Shown in pieces: positions 25,450 to 35,108 of a DNA stretch of 64,000 bases. Under the pieces are notes generated by a model. That model was not told the DNA's origin. It ran no database searches and worked only from the letters and a program-made list of their open reading frames with translations. Origin of the DNA: Chryseobacterium sp. MA9. GTDB taxonomy: Bacteria; Bacteroidota; Bacteroidia; Flavobacteriales; Weeksellaceae. A program made the translations under genes and the position numbers. The stretch lies in NCBI RefSeq assembly GCF_024399315.1, contig NZ_CP075170.1:3720001-3784000 (forward strand), read 5' to 3'. Each line of letters starts with the position of its first letter. Position 1 is the first letter of the stretch.

Positions 25450-26448
25450 TTATGCTTTTAATTTAATTTTTAAATAATTGGTTACTTTTTTCTCAACAAA
25501 ATAATACAGAAGTGATGCCACTATAATGACCATGACAATCTTAAATAGAAAAAAGGGAAAACTGAGGTAGCCTTCAACTTTAAATCTTTTTAAAGCAATT
25601 TCTACAAAAGGATGTGACAGGTATAGTGAATAGGAAATGTCTCCCAGAAAAATTAAGGCTTTGTTTCCTTTAAAATGAAATATATAATCAAAAGTTAAGA
25701 AAGAAAATACAAACAGGGAGATGATGGCCAGCTTTATCATATCATTATCTGTAGGGATAATACTAAGCAGTACCAATATAAATAATATAATTCCTGTTAC
25801 AGAAAGTAATGTTGCCCAGATCTGTGGAATTGTAAATCTATTCAGTAAAAGTGAAAAAAGAATTCCCACAACAAAATAAAGATTCAGCGAGTGGGTTACC
25901 ATTCGCAGATAAGGACTTTCAAATTGAATAAAAGAACCTAAAATTGATGTCAGGATGAAAAAACCTGCAATGAAGTAATACCTTTTTTCTTTAAAAAATA
26001 ATGAGAGTCCGAATATGAGATAAAAGAACATCTCAAAATTTAAGGACCAGCCTAAGAAAAGGACCGGAAATTCTTTCTTCGTGGGAAGGAATAATAATGA
26101 GTGGATAAGCTCATAAAGCCCTGCACCATGAAAATAGAGGAGAAAACTTCCTCCGGGAATCATTGCAGCGAAAGTCAAAAGATAGTACAGCGGAACAATT
26201 CTGATCACCCTTCTTTTGTAAAATAAAGTGATCTGCTGAAAAGAATCTTTACTGAAATTTATTTTTTGAGTGGTGAAAGCCATGATAAATCCACTGATAA
26301 TAAAAAATACGGGAACACCGATACTTCCTTTTTTAAAGAGAATATCGCCAAGATTCAGCCCAGGTAGATTTATTGTTTCACGGAAATGAAAGCAACATAC
26401 CAATAAGGCTGAAATCCCTCTTAATATCTGGAGGTTGTTAAGCTTCAT
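25450..26448 (-). CDS. Acyltransferase-3 family membrane O-acyltransferase
   Basis: A 332-residue membrane enzyme of the same family as the one at 23421 but only distantly similar. LQILRGISALLVCCFHFRE carries the RGISAL..F.H start, VPVFFIISGFIMAF, FYKRRVIRIVPLYYLL the R-x-x-R-I-x-P motif, LFLGWSLNFEMFFYLIFG the GWSLNFE motif, and ISYSLYLSHPFVE the distal His. It is predicted to O-acylate the glycan or its lipid-linked precursor. Spacing of 10-13 nt to both neighbours places it in the operon. Confidence 0.88.
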   Translation of the reverse strand: MKLNNLQILRGISALLVCCFHFRETINLPGLNLGDILFKKGSIGVPVFFIISGFIMAFTTQKINFSKDSFQQITLFYKRRVIRIVPLYYLLTFAAMIPGGSFLLYFHGAGLYELIHSLLFLPTKKEFPVLFLGWSLNFEMFFYLIFGLSLFFKEKRYYFIAGFFILTSILGSFIQFESPYLRMVTHSLNLYFVVGILFSLLLNRFTIPQIWATLLSVTGIILFILVLLSIIPTDNDMIKLAIISLFVFSFLTFDYIFHFKGNKALIFLGDISYSLYLSHPFVEIALKRFKVEGYLSFPFFLFKIVMVIIVASLLYYFVEKKVTNYLKIKLKA

Positions 26449-26461
26449 GACTGGAGGAGTC

Positions 26462-27289
26462 TTATTTTTTAAATATCTTTTTCAAAATAAGTCCCATTAC
26501 AAACGGTACTCTGGCAATATTGTGCTGAAGTGTCTTGAACCCGTCTATTGTAAATTTGGTGTCCTCTGTCATTCCGTATTCTGAAAAATCTACTTCAGGA
26601 ACCGCTTTATGTTTAAAGGTAACATTCATTAAGTTGTACTGATGGATAACCTGAATGTACATCTCTTTACTGTCTTCTACAGAAAAATTCGGGTAATGAC
26701 GATAGCTGTTGTGAGCTCTTTCCTTCAGCATCGTTTTGAAGTTGTCTACACTTTCCGCTAAGCTTACAAACGGGTTTACTACGGCGTTATAAACATTTAC
26801 TACCGCTTTACGGTCCGGAAGCATGGTAAGCTGGTATCCTCTTCTTAAATCTATGACCAGGTCATGAACCGGTTTGAAATGCTCCTGAACGGTTTTTATA
26901 TAATCCTGATGAAGCATGTCATCATTATCCAGCTCGCTGGTAATCACAAATTTTGTATCAGGAGTGAAAAACTGTGGGATTATTTCTACAGCTTTCGTTT
27001 TCATAACATCAAAATCTTCTACAAATACCGCTTTGAAAGTTGGGTACTCTGTTTCAATTTCTTTAATGATTTTTCTAAACTTATCAGATGTATTGGTGTC
27101 GAAAAAGGTAAGCCAGACGTAGTTTTGGTTGGTCTGATTTTTATAAGAAGGGAGCACGTAAGTTCTGAATAACTTGAACCGGTCATCCAGCCATTCTTCA
27201 GTAAGCGGTTTATATCCTGAACGTGTTTCGTTCCAGCCTTTTGTAGGAACATTGAATCTTGTCATGATTACGTGTACAAATTGACTCAT
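26462..27289 (-). CDS. Putative rhamnosyltransferase-like protein (PF11316 type)
   Basis: A 275-residue protein. FVHVIMTRFNVPTKGW at the start, DDRFKLFRTYVLPSYKNQTNQNYVWLTFFD, VITSELDNDDMLHQDYI with a DNDD metal motif, and the overall layout match the 'putative rhamnosyl transferase' family, an atypical GT-A group. Whether the donor is rhamnose is unknown: no rfbC or rfbD for dTDP-rhamnose lies in the window. It is 13 nt from the acyltransferase gene and 126 nt from the upstream GT2. Confidence 0.75.
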   Translation of the reverse strand: MSQFVHVIMTRFNVPTKGWNETRSGYKPLTEEWLDDRFKLFRTYVLPSYKNQTNQNYVWLTFFDTNTSDKFRKIIKEIETEYPTFKAVFVEDFDVMKTKAVEIIPQFFTPDTKFVITSELDNDDMLHQDYIKTVQEHFKPVHDLVIDLRRGYQLTMLPDRKAVVNVYNAVVNPFVSLAESVDNFKTMLKERAHNSYRHYPNFSVEDSKEMYIQVIHQYNLMNVTFKHKAVPEVDFSEYGMTEDTKFTIDGFKTLQHNIARVPFVMGLILKKIFKK

Positions 27290-27415
27290 CTAAATAAATT
27301 TATTTTAAGTTATATAATTTACAAGGGTTTCTGCTGTATTTCTGTTTGGCAGTACCCACTCATTTGTGTAGTTTTTATGGAAATATAGTTGTCCGAAGTA
27401 CATTAAACTTAAAGT

Positions 27416-28288
27416 TTAGCCATCTACTTTTTTTCTAAAAAGCTTGTAATAAAACCTTTTGAAAGAAAGATATTTTGCGACTACAGCCAGGGGAATCATT
27501 TTTTGAAATTCGCGTCTTTGCTGTATAAGCTGGGTGGTACGAACGTCTATGATATGATAAGCCAGCTTGTCATGTACCTCTTCACCGTAAAGTTTTTTTA
27601 AGGTAGGTAAAATTTTAAGGCGCTGCTTCATAATTTTGACCGGATCAGCAGACATATTATCGTTGACATCTTTTCGGTAATGCGCAAGAGCTTCATTGAT
27701 CAGGAGAGCGTCAGGATGATCTTTGGTGATATAAATCCACATTACCCAGTCTTCACAACTGGTAAGGGTAGTGTCAAAAAGAAAACCTTCCAGAAGCTTT
27801 TTGCTTATCAAAGCACAGTGTATCGGGATGGAAAATTTAAGATCCCAATCGTATACAATTCCATCAAAGGTCAGGAAACTCTGCTCAACATTTTTATAGC
27901 CAGGAAGATGGGTTTGGTTTCTGTAGATAGTGTACTGACTTACAATCAACGGATATTCTTTGTCTCCGGAAAGGCTTTTTGAAAACTTTTCACGGTGTAT
28001 CAGATCATCAGAATCCAAAAACTGTATATAATCTCCGGTAACGATTTCCAGTGCTGCATTTCTTGCAGAAGACAGACCTCCGTTTTCTTTATAAAGATAT
28101 TTAAAACGGTTGTCTTTTTTTACCCATTTATCAGCTACTTCATCAGTATTATCAGGTGATCCGTCATTGACAATGATACATTCCCAATTTTCATAAGTCT
28201 GATCCAGGATAGACTGCAGACATTCATCTAAAAACTGAGCCTGTTTGTAGCAGGGGACAATAACGGATATTTTGGGATTCATTTTCAT
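27416..28288 (-). CDS. GT2-family glycosyltransferase
   Basis: A 290-residue GT-A enzyme. ISVIVPCYKQAQFLDECLQSILDQTYENWECIIVNDGSPDNT opens the domain, GDYIQFLDSDDLIHREKF has the DSDD motif, and LTSCEDWVMWIYITKDHP the ED base. The start can be ATG 28288 or 28282. It is preceded by a 170-nt gap with a -7 box, so it may begin a sub-operon (27416 down to 24501). Confidence 0.9.
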   Translation of the reverse strand: MKMNPKISVIVPCYKQAQFLDECLQSILDQTYENWECIIVNDGSPDNTDEVADKWVKKDNRFKYLYKENGGLSSARNAALEIVTGDYIQFLDSDDLIHREKFSKSLSGDKEYPLIVSQYTIYRNQTHLPGYKNVEQSFLTFDGIVYDWDLKFSIPIHCALISKKLLEGFLFDTTLTSCEDWVMWIYITKDHPDALLINEALAHYRKDVNDNMSADPVKIMKQRLKILPTLKKLYGEEVHDKLAYHIIDVRTTQLIQQRREFQKMIPLAVVAKYLSFKRFYYKLFRKKVDG

Positions 28289-28400
28289 TTTTTATTCAAT
28301 AGGTTTAATGTGTTTTTATTCTTCAGTCGGCCGTAAAACCACTACTTTTTATTACTTTTTCTTGGCTTTAATACTATCTGAAGTTTTCTGGCCGAAGGTA

Positions 28401-28408
28401 CAAAATTA
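28401..28408 (-). promoter_or_regulatory. Internal -7 promoter box TAATTTTG (minus strand)
   Basis: An exact match in the 170-nt gap between the epimerase-like gene and the GT2, giving a leader of about 110 nt. No exact -33 TTG is seen. Confidence 0.45.
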
Positions 28409-28458
28409 TTTTTTCCGGTACAGAAGGGTATCTTTCAGGAGCAGCCATGTATTATCTT

Positions 28459-29127
28459 TTATAGATAAGATGAATAGAGTTTCTTCAGGTATTCATCAGG
28501 AGACAGACCCGCAAAAAAATCTTCTGTCAGGCTGTTGAACTCTATATTATAAAAGGAACCCTCGTTCACTGTTTCATAATCTGCATTTTTTGCAAGATGA
28601 TTCTCCAGCTGAGATAAAATCTCCGGTAATGAATACTGATAAGGATAGGCCAGATTGACAATCTCATTGTTGAGGTTTTGCATATACTTCCCGACAAATG
28701 ATGCAATGTCATCTGTACCAATCAGGATTCTTCTTGCATTGCTGTGAATTGTGAGCTTATTTTCAGACAGGATTGAGTTTTTAAGAAAGTTGATCAATGT
28801 GTTGGGATTTCCTCCGCGGCCTACAGCATTTCCTACTCTGAAAATAATAAAGCTTGAACAATGCTCAGCAATTATTTTTTCGATCGTCATTTTATGAAGG
28901 ACATACGGGCTGTCGGTTTTGGTGGGATCATAAATACTGCATGTGGAAAAATAAATCAGCTTTTTATCCGGGTACTGGCTAATAACTGATTTCAGCAGGG
29001 ATATTTCTCTTTCAAATTCAGCAGGATCCTTTTCCAGCGAATTGGAAACTCCTGATGCAAAAAAAATAACATCCTCTTTATCATAAAATCTTACGGCATT
29101 TGCCAGAATTCCACTACCAATTATCAT
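28459..29127 (-). CDS. Short NAD(P)-dependent epimerase/dehydratase-like (extended SDR) protein
   Basis: A 222-residue Rossmann protein. MIIGSGILANA is a glycine-rich nucleotide loop, though unlike the usual GxxGxxG (it reads GSGxLA). IYFSTCSIYD (Ser/Thr) and SPYVLHKMTIEKII (Tyr-x3-Lys) supply the SDR catalytic residues, and VGNAVGRGGNPNTLINFL the substrate region. It is shorter than typical sugar epimerases (~310), so the C-terminal substrate domain is reduced. It may be a sugar reductase or epimerase of the locus; the substrate is unknown. Confidence 0.75.
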   Translation of the reverse strand: MIIGSGILANAVRFYDKEDVIFFASGVSNSLEKDPAEFEREISLLKSVISQYPDKKLIYFSTCSIYDPTKTDSPYVLHKMTIEKIIAEHCSSFIIFRVGNAVGRGGNPNTLINFLKNSILSENKLTIHSNARRILIGTDDIASFVGKYMQNLNNEIVNLAYPYQYSLPEILSQLENHLAKNADYETVNEGSFYNIEFNSLTEDFFAGLSPDEYLKKLYSSYL

Positions 29128-29169
29128 ATGCTTCTTTTCTAATTAAGATGTTTAAATGCTTCAATAGAT

Positions 29170-30015
29170 TTAAAGTTTTTTAAAGATTTTGAAAAGTCCA
29201 AGTGTATTTCCCAATTTTGCCCATCTTGAATTTTTTACATGATTCAATTGGTTGAGTGCCTGCTCATATTTCTTTTTAGGGACATAGCTCTGAAGAAAAA
29301 GATCTTCAACACTTACGTTTCTTCTTTCTGCCATTTTAATCAATGCAACCCAGTGCCAGAACAATGCTTTTTCTGCATTTTTAGTAGTAGAGATACCACT
29401 GTCATGGATTCTGTATAAATATAAATCTTCATCTATATACTTTACCGGAGCGATTTCGCACATTTTCATGTACCAGTCTTTATCTTCAGCAATTTTTAGG
29501 AAGGGATCAATACCCGATGTTTTCTCGTAAATCTTTTTCTTAAAAGTGACGAAATGTGAAATCTCAGCATTGAAATTATAATAAGCCTGATCCAGTGCTG
29601 TAATTTGTTTTGCTTTATGAACAGACAGAGGATTAAGATTTTCATCACAACGGACAAAATTGGAGTAAACCAAACCTGCTTCCGGATGTTCAGTATGTGT
29701 TTTTAAAACAATTTCTAAAGCATGAGGTGCTAAAGCATCATCAGGGTCTAAAAAACCACATATTTCTGATTCGGCAAGATCTATTAATCTCTTTTTTGTA
29801 TATCCTATTCCTCTGTTTTGGTCATTTTGATTTATTTTAAACCGGGAATCATCACCTATGATTTTTTTTATAACTTCAAGAGAGTCATCGGTAGAGCCAT
29901 CATCCAAAATTACTGCTTCCCAGTCTGTTTCAGTCTGTGCAACTAAACTTTGGTAACATTTTTCAAAAAAATGTCCATTGTTATAATTGGCAATAAGTAC
30001 ACTGAATTTACTCAT
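29170..30015 (-). CDS. GT2-family glycosyltransferase (paralogue of 21872)
   Basis: A 281-residue GT-A enzyme. FSVLIANYNNGHFFEKCYQSLV, WEAVILDDGSTDDSLEV, EICGFLDPDDAL and KIAEDKDWYMKMCE are the functional blocks. EICGFLDPDDA and ISHFVTFKKKIYEKT are nearly shared with the GT2 at 21872, so the two arose by duplication. Its start overlaps the WbsX-like gene stop by 8 nt, indicating coupled translation. Confidence 0.9.
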   Translation of the reverse strand: MSKFSVLIANYNNGHFFEKCYQSLVAQTETDWEAVILDDGSTDDSLEVIKKIIGDDSRFKINQNDQNRGIGYTKKRLIDLAESEICGFLDPDDALAPHALEIVLKTHTEHPEAGLVYSNFVRCDENLNPLSVHKAKQITALDQAYYNFNAEISHFVTFKKKIYEKTSGIDPFLKIAEDKDWYMKMCEIAPVKYIDEDLYLYRIHDSGISTTKNAEKALFWHWVALIKMAERRNVSVEDLFLQSYVPKKKYEQALNQLNHVKNSRWAKLGNTLGLFKIFKKL

Positions 30016-31132
30016 TTCGACTGTGTTTATTCAAGATTTTTTTTAATGCATTCAGATATCCGAAACCATATTTTCTATCCGGTTCCAGAATATTTCCTTC
30101 TGCCCATTCATTCCAGGATTTAACAATTAAAAACTGTTCCGGGTAGTCTTTTTTCTCTTCAAGATATTTTGCAGCTTTTTCAACCTGTTGTTCGAATATT
30201 TCCGGGGAATTATTAGCCAATATGATGCCTCTGTATCCGCTTCTTGGAGTATTGTCCCAATTAGGCAGGATACATGGATAGGTAGGAACGTTGCTTTCTT
30301 CAAACTTTAAATCATTCACTACCGCCTGGGCATCCTGAATTCTGACTTTAGGCTGTTCTTTTTTCTTAATTCCGATTAATCCTTTTATTCTGTTTTTATA
30401 ATATTGAGAATGGGAGATATATTCTTTTTTGTCAATATGAGGTATCCATGCTTTCTGAAAAGCATTAGAAATCTTACTGTCATATCCCATAGATCTAAAA
30501 TCAAGATCATCACGGAGTTTATTGGATGCCATAACATATAAGCCATCAAATCCGTTTTCTTTTGCAAGTTCTCTGAATTTGGAAATATAATGAGGATCTC
30601 CGTCATTCAAATGGTTGGGATCATAGATAATGAGAAGAGGTTTGTTGTCTACTTTTATATACCTTTCGTCCTTGAAGAAAGGAAGAAGATATTCGAAATG
30701 AGCAATTAAGTCCTGTTCATTAGGGTAAACCTGCTGAGCCAGAATTTTTTCTGATAATCCATGCCATATGCCCGACCATGTTTCATTGGCCCAGCAGAAG
30801 CAAAATGGGAAATCTGGTTTTCCTGATTTTAGAACATCATTGGCAACACGTTCCAACAACTGCTTGCCATTACCAAACCAGTAATGATAATAGATAAATC
30901 CGTGTACTCCATAATCTTTCGCCATCTGAGCCTGCTGTTCTCTTACTTCAGGAACGCGCAGGTCATAATATCCCAACTCTCCTGGGTGTATAGGCTGTTC
31001 GTGTCCTTCAAACAAAGGTTGGGCTTTTCCTACATTCGTCCATTCTGTAAAACCTTTTCCCCACCATTCGTCATTTTCGGGGACAGGGTGGTATTGAGGG
31101 AGGTAGAACGCAAGGGGTTTTATTTTTTTCAT
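30008..31132 (-). CDS. WbsX-like glycan-processing protein (PF14307, GH99-like)
   Basis: A 374-residue protein. LAFYLPQYHPVPENDEWWGKGFTEW at the N-terminus, VHGFIYYHYWFGNGKQLLE, FCFCWANETWSGIW, KPLLIIYDPN and FLIVKSWNEWAEGNILEPD are all hallmark blocks of the WbsX family, found in O-antigen loci and related in fold to GH99 endomannosidases. Members are annotated as glycosyltransferases but may be hydrolases or transglycosylases. The clustered Glu residues in ANETW and NEWAEGN are candidate catalytic acids. There is no signal peptide, so it acts in the cytoplasm. Confidence 0.88.
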   Translation of the reverse strand: MKKIKPLAFYLPQYHPVPENDEWWGKGFTEWTNVGKAQPLFEGHEQPIHPGELGYYDLRVPEVREQQAQMAKDYGVHGFIYYHYWFGNGKQLLERVANDVLKSGKPDFPFCFCWANETWSGIWHGLSEKILAQQVYPNEQDLIAHFEYLLPFFKDERYIKVDNKPLLIIYDPNHLNDGDPHYISKFRELAKENGFDGLYVMASNKLRDDLDFRSMGYDSKISNAFQKAWIPHIDKKEYISHSQYYKNRIKGLIGIKKKEQPKVRIQDAQAVVNDLKFEESNVPTYPCILPNWDNTPRSGYRGIILANNSPEIFEQQVEKAAKYLEEKKDYPEQFLIVKSWNEWAEGNILEPDRKYGFGYLNALKKILNKHSRNE

Positions 31133-31150
31133 AATTGATTAAGAATAATG

Positions 31151-32071
31151 TTACCAACTTTTATAATAAACTTTTTGAAGATAATGTAGTGTGTTAAAAG
31201 TGAACTTTCCTACATTTCTTAAAATTAATTTCTCGGTAAGTGTTTTATTATCAAGTTCTCTAAGGTATTTTTTATGACCTTCAGTCAATCTGTTTTCTTT
31301 ATAAGCCTCATGAATAAGTTTTAGTATTTTCTTTTTCATTTCAGGCTGTTCTTTGTGTTTCAGATAAATATCAAAAAAAGATACATCTAAAAAGTTTTTC
31401 TTTTTATGAGAGTTTGTAGCATGCATTCTATAGCTGCAGGATTTGTAGTCATCATAGATGAAATCATATTTTTGGCTTAGTCTCAGCCACATATCGTAAT
31501 CTTCAAAAGTTAAAGCTTCATCCCAGCCTCCAATCTCCTTTATTATAGAAGATTTGGTTACACATGACATTGCAGGAAGAAAATTATCTTCGAGTAATGT
31601 TTTGTAAAAGTTCCCGGATTCAATAGTCAGATATCTGTGAAAATAAGGAATGAAAGTATTTTGAAAACGTATCGAATTATCATCTATTATATGAGCATTT
31701 GAAAACACCAAAGCTTCGTTAGGAGACGAATTTTCAAGAATAGCAACATGCCTTTCTATTTTATCAGACTCCATAAGGTCATCAAGAGCTATGGTAATAA
31801 TATACTTACCCTTTGATATATTCAATAGTTCGTTTAATGATTTACAGATTCCTTTATTTTGAGAATGAGGAATGAACTGGATATTCAGCTGTGGATTATT
31901 TTTAATCCAGTTATTGATGACTTCTACAGAATTGTCTTTAGAACAGTCGTCACAAATCAGTATCTCAATATTACTGTATTTCTGAGATTTGAAACTTTCT
32001 AAAGATTCTGTTACAAACCGTTCCTGGTTGTAACTAAGGCATAAAATCGAAACCAGAGGCAATTCTGTCAT
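31151..32071 (-). CDS. GT2-family glycosyltransferase
   Basis: A 306-residue GT-A enzyme. VSILCLSYNQERFVTESLESFKSQKYSNIEILICDDCSKD opens the domain, GKYIITIALDDLMESDKI carries an ALDD motif where most have DADD, and ALTFEDYDMWLRLSQKYD the ED base. The C-terminal ~70 residues are Lys-rich. It is 48 nt downstream of the aminotransferase gene and 18 nt upstream of the WbsX-like gene. Confidence 0.9.
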   Translation of the reverse strand: MTELPLVSILCLSYNQERFVTESLESFKSQKYSNIEILICDDCSKDNSVEVINNWIKNNPQLNIQFIPHSQNKGICKSLNELLNISKGKYIITIALDDLMESDKIERHVAILENSSPNEALVFSNAHIIDDNSIRFQNTFIPYFHRYLTIESGNFYKTLLEDNFLPAMSCVTKSSIIKEIGGWDEALTFEDYDMWLRLSQKYDFIYDDYKSCSYRMHATNSHKKKNFLDVSFFDIYLKHKEQPEMKKKILKLIHEAYKENRLTEGHKKYLRELDNKTLTEKLILRNVGKFTFNTLHYLQKVYYKSW

Positions 32072-32119
32072 GATATTTTACTTTATTGAATTCAAGCTTT
32101 TTTATAAGAGTTAAAAACT

Positions 32120-33220
32120 TTAAAATCCGTTTACAATTTCTATTACTTTTTCAATTTCTTCCTCTGTCATTACAGGGGAGATAGGCAAACTTAATACTTC
32201 TTCATGGATTTTTTCACTGATCGGGAAAGACTGATCATTCCATTCTTTATAAGCTTGCTGCTTATGAGGTGGAATAGGATAGTGTATCAGTGTCTGAACA
32301 CCATTTTCAGTTAAATACTTTTGAAGTTCATCACGGTTTTCTGTTCTGATGACAAATAAATGCCAAACATGTTCGTTTTCATCAGCCGGGTTTTCCGGAA
32401 GAATTATTTTTGGGTTTGATATTTCTGTAATATACTTTTTCGCAATATTCTTTCTTACCGTATTTTCTTCATCAATATATTTTAACTTAATGTCCAAAAC
32501 GGCAGCCTGAATTTCGTCCAATCTTGAATTTAACCCCTGGTAAATATTGACATATTTCTGATTAGATCCATAATTTGCCAATGCTCTGATTACTTTTGCC
32601 AAATCATCATCATTGGTTGTAATAGCTCCCGCATCACCTAATGCGCCTAGGTTTTTTCCAGGATAAAAGCTAAAACCAGCTGCATCTCCTAAGTTACCTG
32701 ACTTTTTCCCGTTCCATATTGCACCGATAGCCTGAGCGTTATCTTCTATTACTTTTAGATCATGTTTTCCAGCCAGATTCTTAAGTTCTTCAGAGAAAAC
32801 AGTTCTTCCGTATAAATGAACAATCAGAATTCCTTTTGTTTTTGAAGTGATTTTTCCTTCAATTTTTGTGATGTCAATATTATAATTATCAATATCAGGC
32901 TCTACAAGAACAGGAATCAGGCCATTATCTGAAATGGCAAGAATGGAAGCAATATAAGTATTGGAAGGTACAAGAATTTCATCTCCACGATCCATTATTC
33001 CCATTTCAATATATCCACGAAGAATAAGGCGTAATGCGTCCAAACCGTTAGCAACACCAATAGCATGTTTTGCTCCAATATATTGAGAAAGATTGCTTTC
33101 AAAAGATGAAAGTTCCTGCCCCATTAGATACCATCCGGAACGGAAAACCTGTGAAAGTTTTGTTTCAATTTCTTCCTGATGCTTTAAATTGATTTTTTGT
33201 AAGTCTAAAAATTTAATCAT
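32120..33220 (-). CDS. fdtB: dTDP-3-oxo-6-deoxyhexose aminotransferase, FdtB/QdtB type
   Basis: A 366-residue DegT/DnrJ/EryC1 PLP aminotransferase. Asp160 (VIEDNAQA) contacts the pyridine nitrogen, and the Schiff-base Lys is Lys189 in [22 protein letters not shown] and [12 protein letters not shown] are typical. The [13 protein letters not shown] block is characteristic of the FdtB/QdtB branch that aminates the C3 keto sugar. With RfbA, RfbB and the ketoisomerase it should make dTDP-3-amino-3,6-dideoxyhexose. It starts 4 nt after the membrane acyltransferase stop. Confidence 0.9.
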   Translation of the reverse strand: MIKFLDLQKINLKHQEEIETKLSQVFRSGWYLMGQELSSFESNLSQYIGAKHAIGVANGLDALRLILRGYIEMGIMDRGDEILVPSNTYIASILAISDNGLIPVLVEPDIDNYNIDITKIEGKITSKTKGILIVHLYGRTVFSEELKNLAGKHDLKVIEDNAQAIGAIWNGKKSGNLGDAAGFSFYPGKNLGALGDAGAITTNDDDLAKVIRALANYGSNQKYVNIYQGLNSRLDEIQAAVLDIKLKYIDEENTVRKNIAKKYITEISNPKIILPENPADENEHVWHLFVIRTENRDELQKYLTENGVQTLIHYPIPPHKQQAYKEWNDQSFPISEKIHEEVLSLPISPVMTEEEIEKVIEIVNGF

Positions 33221-33224
33221 CTCT

Positions 33225-35099
33225 TTAATAATCTTTATTTGTGTTGATATTCAGTGTTTTGTATATTCTTTGTGATAAAATATTTCTGTATTGTTCTGTA
33301 CCAAACAGTGTTAAATGATTGGTGTCATATATGTAAGGATAGTTTTCTGGAGATACTTTATCAATCTTTACATTCAACAGGTCAATATATTGATCACCCA
33401 GATAGTTTTTTAAAAAAGTATTGAATTTTTCAGTCTCTTTGATCTTCTTTTCCTCTGTATACATATTGGCATTATACTTTTTCTTGATATAGTAATATGT
33501 TGGAAAATCTATCACGTAGAAATCAGTCATGCCTATGTAAAGAGTAGGTACTTTATATTTTGAAAAATATTGTTCGGTTGTTTTAAGATTGTTTTTTATC
33601 TCTTTTTCAGGATATCCTGAATAATTAGCATTAATAATAATAAGGTCTATATTTTTGTAATATTTTGGAAAATACTCCTTGAATATATAATTGAAATACT
33701 GTACGGGATTTGGATAAATGCCTTTAGAGTTTTCCATTGGATAAGTAGCATCTGCGGTAATCTGAATAAGGTTAATATCTTTTTTATCTGCAAAGATATT
33801 ATTAACTGTTTCAGAAAACATTCCTGCATGGCTGTCTCCTAAAAGAACAACATTTCTTTTATCAGATACAGGAATATCCAAATTCTGTATAATCGTTTTA
33901 TAGTCCTTTTTATGAGTAAGGTGCTTGGTATCAATTTTATATTGATCTTCAGCCTTTTTGCTGTACTTATAGCTTGAAGTAATATTGATCAGATTTTTAT
34001 TTTCATTCGTATAATTCTCAGCATCTACTTTTGTAATTGAGAATGAAAAAATGAATATAATCAGACTTGCTGCCAGAACAGATTTAGCTTTATTAGAATA
34101 GTTTCTTTTTTCGATTCCCTCGTAGGAAAATATGGCAAGAATAAATGAAACAAATATTGTTAGAACACGATATTTCAAACTGGTATCCACTTCAAAAAAT
34201 AGGATCAATACATACAATGGCCAGTGATAGAGATACAGGGAATAAGATATATTTCCCAGGTAGGTAACTATTTTATTTTTGTACGCAATGAATTCATAAT
34301 TCAGGCTGATAAGCATTGCTGTAAAAAACACCGGAATTGTTGTGTACAACGATGGCCACGAAGAGGCATGAAATAGAAAAATAAAAGATATTATCACTGA
34401 AAGGGAAATCAAAGCCAATACTAGCTTTACCTTTTTCGGAATACGTTGTATTTTGTCTTCCAATAAAAATGCAAATCCACCTAACATCATTTCCCAGGCT
34501 CTTGGATAAAAAATGTAAAAGGAAAAATCCGGGTCATAATTGCTATGAATCAGCATAGCACCAAATGAAATAAAGGCTAATGCTAAAAAGACTGCAATAA
34601 AGATATTTTTTTTGGTGGTATATAATTTCTTTAAGAGAAGTAATATGAGCGGATAGATTAAATAAAACTGCCATTCGACAGAAAGAGACCATGAATGTAA
34701 TAGAAAGTTGTATTGAGAAGATGAGTCGAAGTATCCGTTATTCAGATAATAATAAATATTAGAAAAAAATAGGACACTGGAAAAAGCACTTCTAAAAAAG
34801 TTGACAATCTGCGGTTGAAGAAAAAGAAATATTACTAATGAGAAAACCGCTACTACTCCTAAAAGTGCAGGAATAATTCTAATAATTCTTCTTCTGTAAA
34901 AATCCCAGAGATTAAAGCTTCCCTTATCAAAGGATGACAAAATAATTTTGGTCATTAAAAACCCTGAAATAACAAAGAATATGTCGACACCGATAAATCC
35001 GGATTTAAACCATTGAAATTTATAATGATAGAAAAGTACTGCGAGTACTGAAAATGCACGCAGAAAAGAAATATCGTATCTGAAACTATTGTTTTTCAA
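33225..35099 (-). CDS. Acyltransferase-3 with fused C-terminal SGNH domain (OafA-type)
   Basis: A 624-residue membrane protein. About ten hydrophobic segments fill residues 1-370: [52 protein letters not shown] and [18 protein letters not shown] are the family motifs. After a Lys/Asn-rich linker, residues ~415-620 form an SGNH hydrolase-like periplasmic domain with [11 protein letters not shown] (block I Ser) and [10 protein letters not shown] (block V Asp-x-x-His). Fusions of this kind O-acetylate lipopolysaccharide or peptidoglycan. The sequence is unusually rich in Lys, Asn, Tyr and Ile. Confidence 0.9.
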   Translation of the reverse strand: MKNNSFRYDISFLRAFSVLAVLFYHYKFQWFKSGFIGVDIFFVISGFLMTKIILSSFDKGSFNLWDFYRRRIIRIIPALLGVVAVFSLVIFLFLQPQIVNFFRSAFSSVLFFSNIYYYLNNGYFDSSSQYNFLLHSWSLSVEWQFYLIYPLILLLLKKLYTTKKNIFIAVFLALAFISFGAMLIHSNYDPDFSFYIFYPRAWEMMLGGFAFLLEDKIQRIPKKVKLVLALISLSVIISFIFLFHASSWPSLYTTIPVFFTAMLISLNYEFIAYKNKIVTYLGNISYSLYLYHWPLYVLILFFEVDTSLKYRVLTIFVSFILAIFSYEGIEKRNYSNKAKSVLAASLIIFIFSFSITKVDAENYTNENKNLINITSSYKYSKKAEDQYKIDTKHLTHKKDYKTIIQNLDIPVSDKRNVVLLGDSHAGMFSETVNNIFADKKDINLIQITADATYPMENSKGIYPNPVQYFNYIFKEYFPKYYKNIDLIIINANYSGYPEKEIKNNLKTTEQYFSKYKVPTLYIGMTDFYVIDFPTYYYIKKKYNANMYTEEKKIKETEKFNTFLKNYLGDQYIDLLNVKIDKVSPENYPYIYDTNHLTLFGTEQYRNILSQRIYKTLNINTNKDY

Positions 35100-35108
35100 T
35101 TATTTTAC

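Noticed and set aside
26462..27289. dTDP-rhamnose pathway as donor for the rhamnosyltransferase-like protein
   Set aside because: Only rfbA and rfbB are present; rfbC and rfbD are absent, and fdtA/fdtB point to a 3-amino sugar, so a rhamnose donor is not supported by this window.
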